A stretch of DNA of 39,084 bases. It comes from Candidatus Bipolaricaulota bacterium. Its GTDB lineage: Bacteria; Bipolaricaulota; Bipolaricaulia; Bipolaricaulales; Bipolaricaulaceae. The position numbers and the translations under genes are program-made. Every line of letters starts with the position of its first letter. Position 1 is the first letter of the stretch. The notes beneath the pieces were generated by a model. The model was not told the DNA's origin. It ran no database searches and saw only the letters and a program-made list of their open reading frames with translations. Shown piece by piece: positions 17,782 through 27,532 of this stretch. The stretch is from assembly GCA_026418075.1 (NCBI GenBank), contig JAOACA010000008.1:1719-40802 (forward strand). Reading direction: 5' to 3'.

Positions 17782-19855
17782 CGTAACCTCGACTCCTCCA
17801 CACCGCGCGGGCAATGTCCTCAGGGACCACGTCGTACCGGGTCACCCGGAGGGTGTGCACCGCCCGTCCTTGGGTTAGGGACCTCAGCTGGGTGGTGTAC
17901 CCAAAGGTCTCCCCGAGGGGGATCGCACAGCGGATGACCTCCACCACCCCTCGGTTGTGGACCGACTGGATCTGGCCTCGGCGGCGACCGAGGTCCGATA
18001 CCACCTCACCGAGATACTCGGTGGGCGTGATTATATCGCCCTCGGCAACGGGTTCCAGGAGGAGGGCGCCTCCTTCGAGGAGGGCTCGGCGCAGGGCGTG
18101 GGTCCCACAGGCCTCAAACGCCACTTCGGAGGAGTCCACCGGGTCGTAGTGCCCCCCGTGGAGGACCGCCCGGAGGTCGGTCAAGGGAAACCCGCCCACC
18201 GGGCTCGCCCCCAGCCCCCCCTCGATTCCCCGCCGGGTTGCAGCCACGTACTCGGGGGGAAGGACCTCGGGGGGGACCGTGGCGAGGAACTCGAACCCCG
18301 CCCCCCGGGGGAGGGGCTCGAACCGCAGGGCCACCCGGGCGTACTGGCCCCGCCCCCCCACGGGCTGGTCCCACTCCTCCTCCACCTCGACGGGGCGGCG
18401 GAGGGTCTCCCGGTAGGCGACGATGGGCTGACCCACCCGGTGGGGGACCCCAAACTCCTCCCTCACCCTCCGGAGCTGGACCTCCAGCTGCAGCTCCCCC
18501 ATCCCCCCCACGAGGAGCTGCCCCGTGGCCTCGTCGTCCCGGACCTGGAACGTGGGGTCCTCTTGGGCGATCCGGGCCAGGGCTTCCCGGAGGGGGGCCT
18601 CGTCCCGCTCCGAGCGGGGCTCCACCGCCAAGAACACCACCGGCTCGGGAAACGCAATCCGCTCCAGGACCAGGGGATGATCGGGGTGGGTGAGGGTCTC
18701 CCCGGTGAGGACGGGCCCGGAGGCGAGGACCCCCACGATGTCCCCCGCCCCCGCCCCCTCGATCCGCTCCCGCTGGTTGGCGTGGAGGCGAAAGAGGCGC
18801 ACCAGCCGCACCTTGCGGCCGGTCGTGGCGTTGAGGACCACCTCGCCCTCGGTCACCCTCCCCGCGTAGATCCGGGTGTAGAGGAGCCGCTCCGCGTACG
18901 GATCCGTGGCCACCTTGAACACAAGGGCCAGGAACGGGTCGTCCGGGGACGGGCGCCGGAAAACCTCCCCCCCGTCGAGGGTGAACCCGTGGACCGGGGG
19001 CGCCTCGTCGGGGGAAGGAAGGAAGTCCACCACCGCATCGAGGACCGGCTGGACCCCGATGTTCCCCAAGGCGGACCCCCCAAGGACGGGAACCCACAAC
19101 CGCTCGATCGTCGCCCGGCGGATCGCGGCAAGGAGCTCCGGCCCGGAGGGGGTCTCCCCCGCCAGGTACTTCTCCGCCACCGGGTCCGAAACCTCAGCCA
19201 GGGCCTCCAGGAGCCGCTCCCGCCACAGATCCACCTCGGGAAGAAGCTCCTCGGGAACCGGCACGGCGTGGATTGTCCGGCCCTGGTCCCCCGGGTCCCA
19301 CCGGAGGGCCCGGGCTCCCAGGAGGTCGACCATCCCCAGGAGCCGGCCGTCCCCGTCGTGCCAGGGAACCGTCAAGGGCAGAACGGTCGAGCCCAGCTTC
19401 TCCTCGATGTCCGCCACGGCCCGGGCGAAGTCGGCCCCCACCCGGTCGAGCTTGTTCACGAACGCCACCCGCGGAACCCGGTACCGATCGGCCTGCCGCC
19501 ACACCGCTTCGGACTGGGACTCCACCCCCTCGATCCCGGAGAAGAGGACCACCGCCCCATCGAGGACCCGGAGGCTCCGCTCCACTTCAGCGGTGAAGTC
19601 CACGTGGCCGGGGGTGTCGATGATGTTGATCGTGTGATCCCGCCAACTCACGGTGGTCGCGGCGGCGGTGATCGTGATCCCCCGCTCCCGCTCCTGGTCC
19701 ATCCAGTCCATCTCGGTGGTCCCCTCGTGGACCTCCCCCATCCGGTGGATCTTCCCGGTGTAGAAGAGGATCCGCTCGGTGAGGGTCGTCTTCCCGGCGT
19801 CGATGTGGGCGATTACGCCGATGTTGCGGACCTTACGGATCGAATCCTCCGCCAT
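17774..19855 (-). CDS. fusA: Elongation factor G
   Basis: Translocase GTPase, 693 residues. The G domain has the P-loop AHIDAGKTT (16-24), the switch I RGITITAAATT, the switch II DTPGHVDF (80-87) and NKLD (134-137). Domains II-V follow: in domain III the family segment GMGELHLE reads GMGELQLEV with Q456 where histidine is nearly constant; domain IV has GGRGQYARV and HYDPVDSSEVAFEACG; domain V ends with FGYTTQLRSLTQGRA. This position between rpsG and rpsJ and the domain IV sequence identify the canonical translocation factor, although the single histidine change is unusual. No good ribosome-binding site is visible in the 18 bases after rpsG. A tetracycline-protection protein is unlikely. Confidence 0.93.
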   Translation of the reverse strand: MAEDSIRKVRNIGVIAHIDAGKTTLTERILFYTGKIHRMGEVHEGTTEMDWMDQERERGITITAAATTVSWRDHTINIIDTPGHVDFTAEVERSLRVLDGAVVLFSGIEGVESQSEAVWRQADRYRVPRVAFVNKLDRVGADFARAVADIEEKLGSTVLPLTVPWHDGDGRLLGMVDLLGARALRWDPGDQGRTIHAVPVPEELLPEVDLWRERLLEALAEVSDPVAEKYLAGETPSGPELLAAIRRATIERLWVPVLGGSALGNIGVQPVLDAVVDFLPSPDEAPPVHGFTLDGGEVFRRPSPDDPFLALVFKVATDPYAERLLYTRIYAGRVTEGEVVLNATTGRKVRLVRLFRLHANQRERIEGAGAGDIVGVLASGPVLTGETLTHPDHPLVLERIAFPEPVVFLAVEPRSERDEAPLREALARIAQEDPTFQVRDDEATGQLLVGGMGELQLEVQLRRVREEFGVPHRVGQPIVAYRETLRRPVEVEEEWDQPVGGRGQYARVALRFEPLPRGAGFEFLATVPPEVLPPEYVAATRRGIEGGLGASPVGGFPLTDLRAVLHGGHYDPVDSSEVAFEACGTHALRRALLEGGALLLEPVAEGDIITPTEYLGEVVSDLGRRRGQIQSVHNRGVVEVIRCAIPLGETFGYTTQLRSLTQGRAVHTLRVTRYDVVPEDIARAVWRSRGYDG

Positions 19856-19873
19856 CGGCGTGGGAGGGTGGGA

Positions 19874-20347
19874 CTACCAGCGGTAGTGGGCGAACGCCCG
19901 GTTGGCCTCGGCCATGCGGTGGGCTTCCTGCTTTTTCTGGAAGGCCCCGCCGTCCCCCCGGGCCGCGGCGGCGATCTCCCCGGCCAGCCGCTCGACCATC
20001 GTCCGCTCCGAGCGGGAGCGGGCGGCTTGGACGATCCAGCGGAGGGCGAGCATCGTCTGCCGGTGGGGCGGGACCTCGAACGGGACCTGGTAGGCCGCGC
20101 CGCCCACCCGCCGGGAGCGGACCTCGATCTTGGGCATGCAGTTCTGAACAGCCTTGAGAAACGTGTCCAGCGCCGGCCCCTCCCCCCGCCGCTCGAGGAG
20201 GTCGAACGCCGCGTACACCGTCCGCCGGGCGAGCGACTTCTTCCCGTCCCACATCACGTAGTGGATGAACTTCTCCACGAGCTTGGACCCGTAGCGGACG
20301 TCGGGGTCCACGTCCCGGCCGGGGATGACGACGTCGAAGGTCGGCAC
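19874..20347 (-). CDS. rpsG: 30S ribosomal protein S7
   Basis: Primary binder of the 16S 3' major domain at the E site; 157 residues. The blocks DPDVRYGSKLVEKFIHYVMWDGKKS, GGAAYQVP and FQKKQEAHRMAEANRAFAHYRW are typical. It starts one base after the rpsL stop, and the ORF overlapping it in another frame is a shadow. Its neighbour order rpsL-rpsG-fusA is the str cluster. Confidence 0.97.
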   Translation of the reverse strand: MPTFDVVIPGRDVDPDVRYGSKLVEKFIHYVMWDGKKSLARRTVYAAFDLLERRGEGPALDTFLKAVQNCMPKIEVRSRRVGGAAYQVPFEVPPHRQTMLALRWIVQAARSRSERTMVERLAGEIAAAARGDGGAFQKKQEAHRMAEANRAFAHYRW

Positions 20348-20725
20348 CTAACCCTCCTTGGGCCGGCGCATCCCGTACCGGGACCGGCCCTGGCGGCGGC
20401 CCTCCACCCCCGCGGCGTCCAGCGCCCCGCGGATGATGTGGTACTTGACCCCGGGGAGGTCCTTCACCCGCCCCCCCCGGACGAGGACAAGGGAGTGTTC
20501 CTGGAGGTTGTGCCCCTCCCCGGGGATGTAGGCGGTGACCTCGCGCCCGTTGGAGAGGCGCACCCGCGCCACCTTTCGCAGCGCGGAGTTCGGCTTCTTG
20601 GGGGTGCGGGTGAACACCCGCAGGCACACCCCCCGCCGCTGGGGGCAGCCCGTGAGGGCCACCGACTTGCTCTTCTTCGTCTGCGGCTTGCGTCCGCGAC
20701 GGACCAGTTGGTTGAACGTGGGCAT
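20348..20725 (-). CDS. rpsL: 30S ribosomal protein S12
   Basis: Decoding-centre protein and streptomycin-resistance locus, 125 residues. It contains [19 protein letters not shown], the [20 protein letters not shown] loop with the lysine equivalent to E. coli K43, and [24 protein letters not shown] lies upstream of the ATG. It follows rpoC by only 19 bases, which is the usual rpoC-rpsL linkage, so it is most likely cotranscribed with rpoC. Confidence 0.97.
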   Translation of the reverse strand: MPTFNQLVRRGRKPQTKKSKSVALTGCPQRRGVCLRVFTRTPKKPNSALRKVARVRLSNGREVTAYIPGEGHNLQEHSLVLVRGGRVKDLPGVKYHIIRGALDAAGVEGRRQGRSRYGMRRPKEG

Positions 20726-20744
20726 GTGGGCTCCTTAGCGAATA

Positions 20745-23700
20745 CTAGGCTCCGCCGGAGGGAGTTTCAACCGGCCCCCTCTCCCGCCCGGGGAAACCCG
20801 TCCCCACGGGAATCCTCTTCCCCACCATCAGGCACGGCTTGAGGCTGTCGAGGTGGTCGTCCTCCCCCCGCAGCGCCGCGTCGGCCAAGACCTTCGTCGT
20901 CCGCTCAAACGACGCCGCAGAAAGCCAGGATTTGCGGAGGAGGGCAGCGCGGGAGATGCGGAGGAGCTCCCGTTCGCCCTGGGGGATCCGGTACTCGACG
21001 AGGCGGACCGTGCGCGGCTCGCCGTGGACCTCGACCCGCGCCTGGCGGATCCCCAACGCCACCGCCCGCTCCAGGGCCTCCCGGGTGAGGACCTCGCCCG
21101 CGTCGGCGACCGTGGCCCCGCCGCGGGCCAGGGGCGCCAGGAGCTTCGCCCCCACGAGCTCCTCCCGCCCACGGCGGATGGCCTCGTTTTCCTCCTCCAG
21201 CCGCCGCACCTCCCGCTGGAAGATCTCCAAGGGCACCACGTCGTTGAGGAGGAAGGTGGATTCCCCGGGGTCCACGATCCGGACGTTGTTGAGGATCTGG
21301 CGGATCACGACCTCGAAGTGCTTGTCGTTGATGTCCACCCCTTGGGAGCGGTAGACCTTCTGGAGCTCGGTGAGGAGGTACTCCCTCGTCTTCTGGACCC
21401 CGGCCACCTCCATGAGGTAGTGGGGGGGGATGACGCCCTTGGAGACGGGCTCTCCCCGCTCGACCTTGTCCCCCACCCGCACCGTGGCCCCCTCCTCGCA
21501 CTCCACCTGGACCCGGTACCGGAGGCGGACGGCCGCCCGGTCCCCGTGGGCCTGGATCTCCTCCACGAACACGGCGTCCCCGGCGGGGAGCTCAAGCTGG
21601 AGGACCTCTTGGCCCTCCCGGACCGGGGCCCCGTGGTCCACGGCCGGGACGAGCTCCCCGGGGATCGGGGCGATCACCGCCCGGCTTCCGTCGGCCACCA
21701 CGGCCACTGCCCCCGGCCCAACGAGGACGGTGCCCCCCACCTCGGCCCGAACAACGAGCGCCCGGGAGCGGGTGGTGAGCTTCGTCCCCTCCTTCACCTC
21801 ATCCCCATCGTGGACGAGGACCTGGGCCCCGTAGGGGACCTCCGCTTCCCACACCTCCCCGCCCCGGGAGCGGACGACGATCCGGCGCAGTCCGCCCTCC
21901 TGGTGGAGCTCCACCCGCCCGGAGAACGGGGCCACCGGGGCCTCCACGTGGTATTCCTCCGTGAGCGCCTCGTTCGCGTCCACTTTCGCCCGATGGGCCA
22001 CCCGGAGCTCGACCCCCGGCGGGAGGGTGTACACCCGATCCAGCCCGCCCTCGTCCAGGATTGCCAGGAACCGCTCCCCGCCCTCGGTGAACAGGAACGC
22101 CCGCCCGTCCAGGGGACTGCGGAGGGAGCGGAGGACCGAGGCGTCCACCTCCTCCCCTTCGCCCACCGCGAGGAGGGCCCGGGGGAGGATCACGGTGTGG
22201 GGCTCGGAGGTGATCTCCACAAGTTCAGTCCCGGCGCGGGTCGTATCGACCCGGGTCACCCGGCCCGTGAGGGGGGACACGGTGGCGTGGGAGGCCTTGG
22301 TCGTTTTCCGGGCCTCAAAGAGCTCCTCGGCCCGGGGAAGGCCCTGGGTGATGTCCACCCCGGCCACCCCCCCGGTGTGGAAGGTCCGCATCGTGAGCTG
22401 GGTTCCCGGTTCACCGATCGACTGGGCCGCGATCACCCCCACCGCCGTCCCCAGCTCCACCAGCCGGTGGAAGGCGAGGTCAAGGCCGTAGCACAGCTGG
22501 CACACCCCGCCGGGGGTTTGGCACAGGGCAGGGGAGCGGACCACGATCCGCGGCCGGACCCGCACCTCCCGCACCCCGGCCGCCCGCAACTCCTCGAGAA
22601 GGCCAGGGGAAAGGAGCTCGCCGTCGCGGGCCACCAGGGTCCCGTCGTCGGGGTGGTAGACCTCGCCCACCACTTTGCACCAGCCCACGCGCTCCCCAAC
22701 CGCCTTGTCCGAGAGCTTGAGGTCCACCTCGAGGGTTCCCAGGCGGCGGGCCGTGGCCCGGTCGAGGAGCACCCCCGCCTCCACCAGGACCTCCCCCGTC
22801 GCCGGGTCCCGGATCGGCTCCGCCGTCACCCGGCCGTAGATCCGCTCCGGGATGTCCTCCATGATCTGGCCCTTGGGGGCGAAGTACAGGGGGTCGATCT
22901 CCACCCCCTGCCGCGTCCCGCAGTCCCGCTCCTTGACCACCACGTCCACGCAGGCGTCCACGAGCCGCCGGGTGAGGTAGCCGGCGCTCGCGGTGCGGAG
23001 CGCCGTGTCCGCGGTCCCCTTCCGCCCCCCGTGGGTGGAGATGAAGTACTCAAGGATGGAGAGCCCCTCCCGGAAGTTGGAGATCACGGGCCACTCGATC
23101 ACCCGCCCCTGGGGATCAGCCATCGGCCCCCGCATCCCCGCCAGCTGCTTCACCTGGCCCGAGGACCCCCGGGCCCCCGAGGCCACGATGGCGTGCACGG
23201 GGTTGAACGGGGTCCGGGCGAGGTTGTCCATCGTCGCCTTCTCCACAAGGTCCACCGTCTCCCGCCACACCTTCGTCACCGCCTGGTACCGTTGCTCGGC
23301 GGTGGCCAGCCCCCGGCTGTACATCCGGTTGATCCGGTCCACCTTCGCCTGGGCAGCCCGGACGAGCTCCTCCTTCTCCGGGGGAATGGCGCAGTCCGGG
23401 ACAGCAATCGTGAGCCCGGAGAGGGTGGCGTACTTGAACCCCAGGGACTTGAGCTGGTCCAACACCTCCGCCGTCCGCTCCCAGCCGAACCGAAGGTGGC
23501 ACTCCTCGATCTTCCGGCGGACCTGGCGGACGTCGAAGGTCAGGGTGTAGTCCCGCAGTTCGGGGGGGAGGGCGCTGTTGAGGATCGCCCGCCCAAGGGT
23601 CGTCTCCACAAGCTTCCCGTCGATCAGGATCCGGATCGGGGCGTGGAGGCTCACGACCCCGTGGTCGTGGGCCTTGAGGGCTTCCTCCACCGAACGGAAC

Positions 23701-25679
23701 GCCTTCCCGTTCCCCTTCCCGTCCTTATCGAGAAGGGTCAGGTAGTAGAACCCGTACACCTGGTCCTGGGTGGGGAGGGCCAGCGGCCGGCCGTGGGCCG
23801 GGGACAGCGTGTTTCGGGAGGAGAGCATGAGCTCCCACGCCTCCTGGACCGCCTCCTTCCCCAAGGGGAGGTGGACGGCCATCTGGTCCCCATCGAAGTC
23901 CGCGTTGTAGGGCGGACAGACGTGGGGGTGGATCTGGATCGCGTCCCCGTCCACGAGCACGGGCTGGAACGCCTGGATCGACAGGCGGTGGAGGGTGGGG
24001 GCGCGGTTGAGGAGGACGGGGTACTGGCGGATGAGGTCGTCGAGGACGTCCCACACCTCGGGGAGCTCGCCGGCCAGGGCCCGGTTCTTGATCTCGTCGT
24101 AGTCCGCGTAGGGGAGGTTCTCCAGGCGAGCGAGGATGAACGGCTTGAAGAGCTCGAGGGCCATTTTCTTGGGGATCCCGCACTGGTGGAGCTTGAGCTC
24201 GGGGTTGACCACAATGACCGCCCGGCCGGAGTAGTCCACCCGGCGGCCGAGGAGGTGGCGCCGGAGCCGCCCCTGCTTCCCCTGGATCCGCTCGGAGAGG
24301 GACTTCAACGGGCGGTTGTCCCGGCCCCGGATCGGGTTGTCCTTCTTCTCGTTGTGGATGAGGGCGTCCACCGCCTCCTGGAGCATCCGCCGCTCGTTGC
24401 GGAGGATGATCTCGGGGGCGCCCATCTCCCGCAGCTTCTTCAGCCGGTTGTTGCGGTTGATGATCCGCCGGTAGAGGTCGTTGAGGTCGGTGGTGGCGAA
24501 CTTCCCCCCCTCGAGCTGGATCATCGGCCGCAGGGCCGGGGGAAGGACCGGGATGACCTCGAGCACGAGGTCCCCGGGGTTGTTCCCCGACCGCCGGAGC
24601 TGGTCCACCACCTCCAGCCGGTGGAGGATCCGCCGCCGCTCCCCCTGGTTTGCGGTACGGTCCAGCTCTTCCCACAGCTCCTCGGCCAGGGCGTCGAGGT
24701 CCAGCGCCTCAAGGAGCTTCTTGATCCCCTCGGCGCCGGTGGCGGCCTCGAACCCCCCGGGGAAGCACCGCTCGTAGGCCCGGACCTCCAGCGAGGAGAG
24801 CTCCTGCCCCACCCGGAGGGGCACGTTCTCCCCGACCCGGACGACGACGTGGGCCAGGTTGTCCACGACCTCCTGGATCGGGGCCCCCTCCACCCCGTCG
24901 TAGCGGGCCCGCAGCATCTCGAACATGGTCTGGGAACAGACCTCGCCCGCCGGGCGCTCGGCCAGGGTCTCCCCCTCCTCCACCGTGTCCCCGTCCTCCA
25001 CGAGGAGCTCCGCGTCGGACGTCACGGGGTACTCGTGGCGCCCCACGACCAGGGCCCGGAACCCCTCCCCGTTGGCCAGCTTCCGCCCCTCGATCGCCAC
25101 CTCGCCCCCCGCCTCCGCCGCCACCCGCGGCGCCTTGGCCACAAGGTACGCCGGCTCGACCCCGAACGTGAACACGGTGGCCAGGATCCGAACCTCGGTT
25201 CCATACAACGTTTCCCCCGGCCGGACCTTGGGCGAGGCGGACTGGGTCACGATGAACAGCTCTTCCCGGGACGTCTCCGTCTCGTAGTACGCGATCCTCC
25301 GGAGGTCCCGGCGCTTGATCCCCAGGAGCCGGGAGAGGGGGCTCGCCACCCCCTTGAGGTACCAAAAGTGGACCACCGGGCTCGCCAGGCGGATGTGCCC
25401 CATGTTCACCCGGCGGACCGAGGAGTCGGTGACGAGGACCCCGCACTTGTCGCAGGTGATCCCCTCGTACTTTTTCCCGCGGTACTTCCCGCAGGAGCAC
25501 TCGTAGTCGTTCTCCGGGCCGAAGATCTCCTCGGCATAGAGCCCTCCCCGCTCCGGCTTGTGGGTGCGGTAGTTGATCGTCTCGGAATTCGTCACCTCGC
25601 CCTTGGACCAGGCGAGCATCTCCTCGCTCGAGGCCAACCCCAGCCGGATCCGGGCAATGTCATCCCCAGAAATAGGCAC
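20745..25679 (-). CDS. rpoC: DNA-directed RNA polymerase subunit beta-prime
   Basis: Catalytic subunit of RNA polymerase, 1,644 residues, longer than E. coli (1,407) and similar to Thermus or Aquifex. The N-terminal zinc site reads CSCGKYRG...CDKC, the catalytic triad is in [12 protein letters not shown] (D594, D596, D598), and the second zinc site includes CGTRQG and [11 protein letters not shown]. The extra length is partly in a barrel-sandwich-like insertion between about residues 150 and 300 and in further such segments near the C-terminus. GTG 25679 ([16 protein letters not shown]) is chosen because GGAGGG lies 7 bases upstream; a GTG 15 bases earlier (25694) has no good ribosome-binding site. 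rpoB is not upstream, where an FmdB-like gene lies instead. Confidence 0.97.
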   Translation of the reverse strand: MPISGDDIARIRLGLASSEEMLAWSKGEVTNSETINYRTHKPERGGLYAEEIFGPENDYECSCGKYRGKKYEGITCDKCGVLVTDSSVRRVNMGHIRLASPVVHFWYLKGVASPLSRLLGIKRRDLRRIAYYETETSREELFIVTQSASPKVRPGETLYGTEVRILATVFTFGVEPAYLVAKAPRVAAEAGGEVAIEGRKLANGEGFRALVVGRHEYPVTSDAELLVEDGDTVEEGETLAERPAGEVCSQTMFEMLRARYDGVEGAPIQEVVDNLAHVVVRVGENVPLRVGQELSSLEVRAYERCFPGGFEAATGAEGIKKLLEALDLDALAEELWEELDRTANQGERRRILHRLEVVDQLRRSGNNPGDLVLEVIPVLPPALRPMIQLEGGKFATTDLNDLYRRIINRNNRLKKLREMGAPEIILRNERRMLQEAVDALIHNEKKDNPIRGRDNRPLKSLSERIQGKQGRLRRHLLGRRVDYSGRAVIVVNPELKLHQCGIPKKMALELFKPFILARLENLPYADYDEIKNRALAGELPEVWDVLDDLIRQYPVLLNRAPTLHRLSIQAFQPVLVDGDAIQIHPHVCPPYNADFDGDQMAVHLPLGKEAVQEAWELMLSSRNTLSPAHGRPLALPTQDQVYGFYYLTLLDKDGKGNGKAFRSVEEALKAHDHGVVSLHAPIRILIDGKLVETTLGRAILNSALPPELRDYTLTFDVRQVRRKIEECHLRFGWERTAEVLDQLKSLGFKYATLSGLTIAVPDCAIPPEKEELVRAAQAKVDRINRMYSRGLATAEQRYQAVTKVWRETVDLVEKATMDNLARTPFNPVHAIVASGARGSSGQVKQLAGMRGPMADPQGRVIEWPVISNFREGLSILEYFISTHGGRKGTADTALRTASAGYLTRRLVDACVDVVVKERDCGTRQGVEIDPLYFAPKGQIMEDIPERIYGRVTAEPIRDPATGEVLVEAGVLLDRATARRLGTLEVDLKLSDKAVGERVGWCKVVGEVYHPDDGTLVARDGELLSPGLLEELRAAGVREVRVRPRIVVRSPALCQTPGGVCQLCYGLDLAFHRLVELGTAVGVIAAQSIGEPGTQLTMRTFHTGGVAGVDITQGLPRAEELFEARKTTKASHATVSPLTGRVTRVDTTRAGTELVEITSEPHTVILPRALLAVGEGEEVDASVLRSLRSPLDGRAFLFTEGGERFLAILDEGGLDRVYTLPPGVELRVAHRAKVDANEALTEEYHVEAPVAPFSGRVELHQEGGLRRIVVRSRGGEVWEAEVPYGAQVLVHDGDEVKEGTKLTTRSRALVVRAEVGGTVLVGPGAVAVVADGSRAVIAPIPGELVPAVDHGAPVREGQEVLQLELPAGDAVFVEEIQAHGDRAAVRLRYRVQVECEEGATVRVGDKVERGEPVSKGVIPPHYLMEVAGVQKTREYLLTELQKVYRSQGVDINDKHFEVVIRQILNNVRIVDPGESTFLLNDVVPLEIFQREVRRLEEENEAIRRGREELVGAKLLAPLARGGATVADAGEVLTREALERAVALGIRQARVEVHGEPRTVRLVEYRIPQGERELLRISRAALLRKSWLSAASFERTTKVLADAALRGEDDHLDSLKPCLMVGKRIPVGTGFPGRERGPVETPSGGA

Positions 25680-25702
25680 GCGCGTTCCCTCCACCTGGCC
25701 GC

Positions 25703-25930
25703 TTAGGCCGAAGAGCTCTCGGACCCCCCGGAATCGCGCCCCCCGCGCGCCCGGCGGTAGTCAGTCGTGTAAAACCCGCTTCCCTTGTAGACCACTCCGA
25801 ACCGCGGGAGAAGCCGGGTCACCTCCCCCGCGCCGCACCCGGGGCACCGCACGAGCGAGCGGTCCCGGGCCGGGCGGAGCTCCCGGAACTCGTTGCCACA
25901 GCGGCTACACCGGTAGCGATGAATGGGCAT
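25703..25930 (-). CDS. FmdB-family zinc ribbon protein
   Basis: Small protein of 75 residues starting [15 protein letters not shown], with two CxxC pairs (CSRC, CPGC) forming a zinc ribbon of the FmdB type, followed by a glycine-rich loop and the typical [11 protein letters not shown] segment. The C-terminus is low complexity ([16 protein letters not shown]). ATG 25930 has GGAGGG at 6 bases; an ATG two codons upstream would have no spacing. FmdB proteins are named putative regulatory proteins because of their linkage to formamide genes, but the cellular role is unknown. It sits directly before rpoC, 23 bases apart, so it should be cotranscribed with it. Confidence 0.88.
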   Translation of the reverse strand: MPIHRYRCSRCGNEFRELRPARDRSLVRCPGCGAGEVTRLLPRFGVVYKGSGFYTTDYRRARGGRDSGGSESSSA

Positions 25931-26001
25931 GCGCATCCCTCCTTATTTCCGATCGCACAGGAAACAATCCGTCGGAAGAAGCCCAATAGTCTACGCCCCC
26001 G

Positions 26002-26979
26002 CTACGGGGAGATCAAGGTCACGGCCGGAGCCTCCTCCAAGGGCAGGCGCAGCCGGTGGGTTTCTCGCTCCCACTCGAAGCGGAAGCGGAGTTCCCACCC
26101 CGCCCCCCCGGGGAGGCCCGCGGCCTGGGCCATCCGCTCCGCCGCCCCCTGGAGGACGGTCAGCCGCTCCCTGGGGGTGAGGGAGGCCCACGGGGCCCGG
26201 ACGAGGGCCAGGGGGGAGCGGGGCACCTGGACGTAGAGGCGAACGTCGGTGGGGGTGAACAGGGGGGAGAGGCGCTCCTGCTCCTCGGGATCGAGGGCCA
26301 CCACCACGAGCGCCCCCCGCCCCAACGGGTAACAGTGCCGGAACCGGAGAAGCTCGATGTGGTTTTCCGTGAGGTCGGTCCCTTCCCCGAGGGCGCGCAG
26401 CCGGCGGAGGAAGTCGGGATCGGAGAGGAGGCACACCCGGCCTCCACCCGGGGCCTGGTCCTCCTGTGCCCCAAGGGGATTCCCCTCCTCGGGCCCGGCC
26501 CCGAGGTCCAAGAAGCGGGACCGGTCCACAAGCCCTGCTTCCTCGGCAGGGGTCGGGGGAAGCCGCCGGGCGGAGAGGGGGCGGATCACCTGACCCGCAA
26601 GGCCGACCGCACGGTCGAGGGCCCCCAGGTCCTCGGCAGTGAGGCCCCCCCGGCCCACGATCTCCCCCGTGACCACGAGGTCAGCCCCCAGCCGGCGCCG
26701 CAGCCGCCCGGCCCGCTCGAGAAGGAGCCGGCGGCACGGACCGCAGGGAAGCCGCCCGTCCCCCCATCGGTCCAGGACGAGGAACCGCCTCTTCAAAGTC
26801 ATCGCCTGAAACCGGCAGGAGGGGAAGAGGCGCTGGGCCAGGAGGGCTACCCCGCCGTCCTCGACGAAAAACGGCGCGCGGAAGTAGACAATGCGAACAA
26901 AACGAATCCCCGCTTCTTCAGCCAGGCGCAGGGCGAGGGAACTCGCCCGGGATCCGGAGTAGAGACCGACGGCGAGCGT
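26002..26979 (-). CDS. Thiouridylase-like PP-loop protein with unusual start codon and altered PP-loop
   Basis: Distant relative of MnmA/ThiI-type tRNA sulfurtransferase or ATP-pyrophosphatase proteins. From the first in-frame ATG (26802) 266 residues are read, but the frame stays open for 59 more codons with clear family sequence. The extended protein starts at ACG 26979, preceded by AAGGAGG at 4 bases after the hpf stop, giving 325 residues. Residues 3-13 read AVGLYSGSRAS, where the ATP-binding PP-loop would be SGGxDS; both the second glycine and the aspartate are lost. Cysteines C79 and C82 (LPCGPC) and GADLVVTGEIVGRG, IRPLSARRLPPTPAEEAGLVDR and GGGRVCLLSDPDFLRRL follow the family. Function, if any, is unknown: it may be an inactive or regulatory homologue. 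Confidence 0.75.
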   Translation of the reverse strand, partial: TLAVGLYSGSRASSLALRLAEEAGIRFVRIVYFRAPFFVEDGGVALLAQRLFPSCRFQAMTLKRRFLVLDRWGDGRLPCGPCRRLLLERAGRLRRRLGADLVVTGEIVGRGGLTAEDLGALDRAVGLAGQVIRPLSARRLPPTPAEEAGLVDRSRFLDLGAGPEEGNPLGAQEDQAPGGGRVCLLSDPDFLRRLRALGEGTDLTENHIELLRFRHCYPLGRGALVVVALDPEEQERLSPLFTPTDVRLYVQVPRSPLALVRAPWASLTPRERLTVLQGAAERMAQAAGLPGGAGWELRFRFEWERETHRLRLPLEEAPAVTLISP

Positions 26980-26988
26980 CTTGCCTCC

Positions 26989-27507
26989 TTACCGCCGGGG
27001 AAGGACGAGGCCGTAGGAGCCGTCCCCCCGGGGGAACAGAACCGCGGGCTGGTCGTCGTCGGCGTGGAAGAACACGAGGAACTCCCGTCCCGAGCGCTCC
27101 AGCTCCCGCACCGCGGCCTCCGGGGAGAGGGACTCCCGCACGTAGTCGTCCACGACCTCGATCCGGGGGCCGGAGCGCTCCCGGCGGCCGGCCGGAGGGG
27201 AGGCCGAGGGGGCCTTCCGCGCCACCCGCAGCTGCTCCTTGTACCGCACCAGCTGCCGCTGCATCTTGTCCACCGCCTGGTCCACCGAGGCGTACATGTC
27301 GTTCGTCTCCGCCTCCGCCTTGACCACCTTGTGGTTGACGAGGTAGCCCATCATCTGGACCCGCTGGGCCGGGCCCTCGACCTCGAGGATCACGTCCAGG
27401 CGCGTGATCTTGTCGAAGTACCGGGACAGGGTTTCCACCTTCTTCTCCACGTATTTTGTGACGGCGTCGGACCCCGAAGCGTACCGCTCCTCGATGTGAA
27501 GCTTCAT
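26989..27507 (-). CDS. hpf: Long-form ribosome hibernation promoting factor
   Basis: Sigma-54 modulation/S30EA family protein, 172 residues, that binds the decoding site and joins 70S ribosomes into inactive 100S dimers. The N-terminal domain (about 1-100) begins MKLHIEERYASGSDAVTKYV and carries LDVILEVEGPAQ and AETNDMYASVDQAVDKMQRQ; after a charged proline-rich linker, the C-terminal dimerisation domain has REFLVFFHADDDQPAVLFPRGDGSYGLVLPR. Length and the C-terminal domain show the long form. A near-consensus promoter stands in front, so hpf is probably the first gene of the rpoC/ribosomal protein superoperon. The stop codon overlaps the ribosome-binding site of the next gene. Confidence 0.95.
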   Translation of the reverse strand: MKLHIEERYASGSDAVTKYVEKKVETLSRYFDKITRLDVILEVEGPAQRVQMMGYLVNHKVVKAEAETNDMYASVDQAVDKMQRQLVRYKEQLRVARKAPSASPPAGRRERSGPRIEVVDDYVRESLSPEAAVRELERSGREFLVFFHADDDQPAVLFPRGDGSYGLVLPRR

Positions 27508-27532
27508 GTTAAGGTTCCCTCCCGTGGAATGT

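Noticed and set aside
17957-20842. A 961-codon open frame opposite fusA, rpsG and rpsL
   Set aside because: It runs across three well-supported genes and reads as low-complexity sequence; another product of GC-rich codon use.
20853-25706. A 1,617-codon open frame on the plus strand, antisense to rpoC
   Set aside because: It is a shadow of rpoC: high GC at third codon positions removes stop codons from the opposite frame. The translation is low complexity, rich in G, P, E, R and H, and has no domains; rpoC has all its motifs.
25931-26001. A promoter between the thiouridylase-like gene and the FmdB gene
   Set aside because: TTGTTT and TAAGGA are 16 bases apart, but the second overlaps the ribosome-binding site, so transcription would start inside the gene. 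I could not support any other pair.
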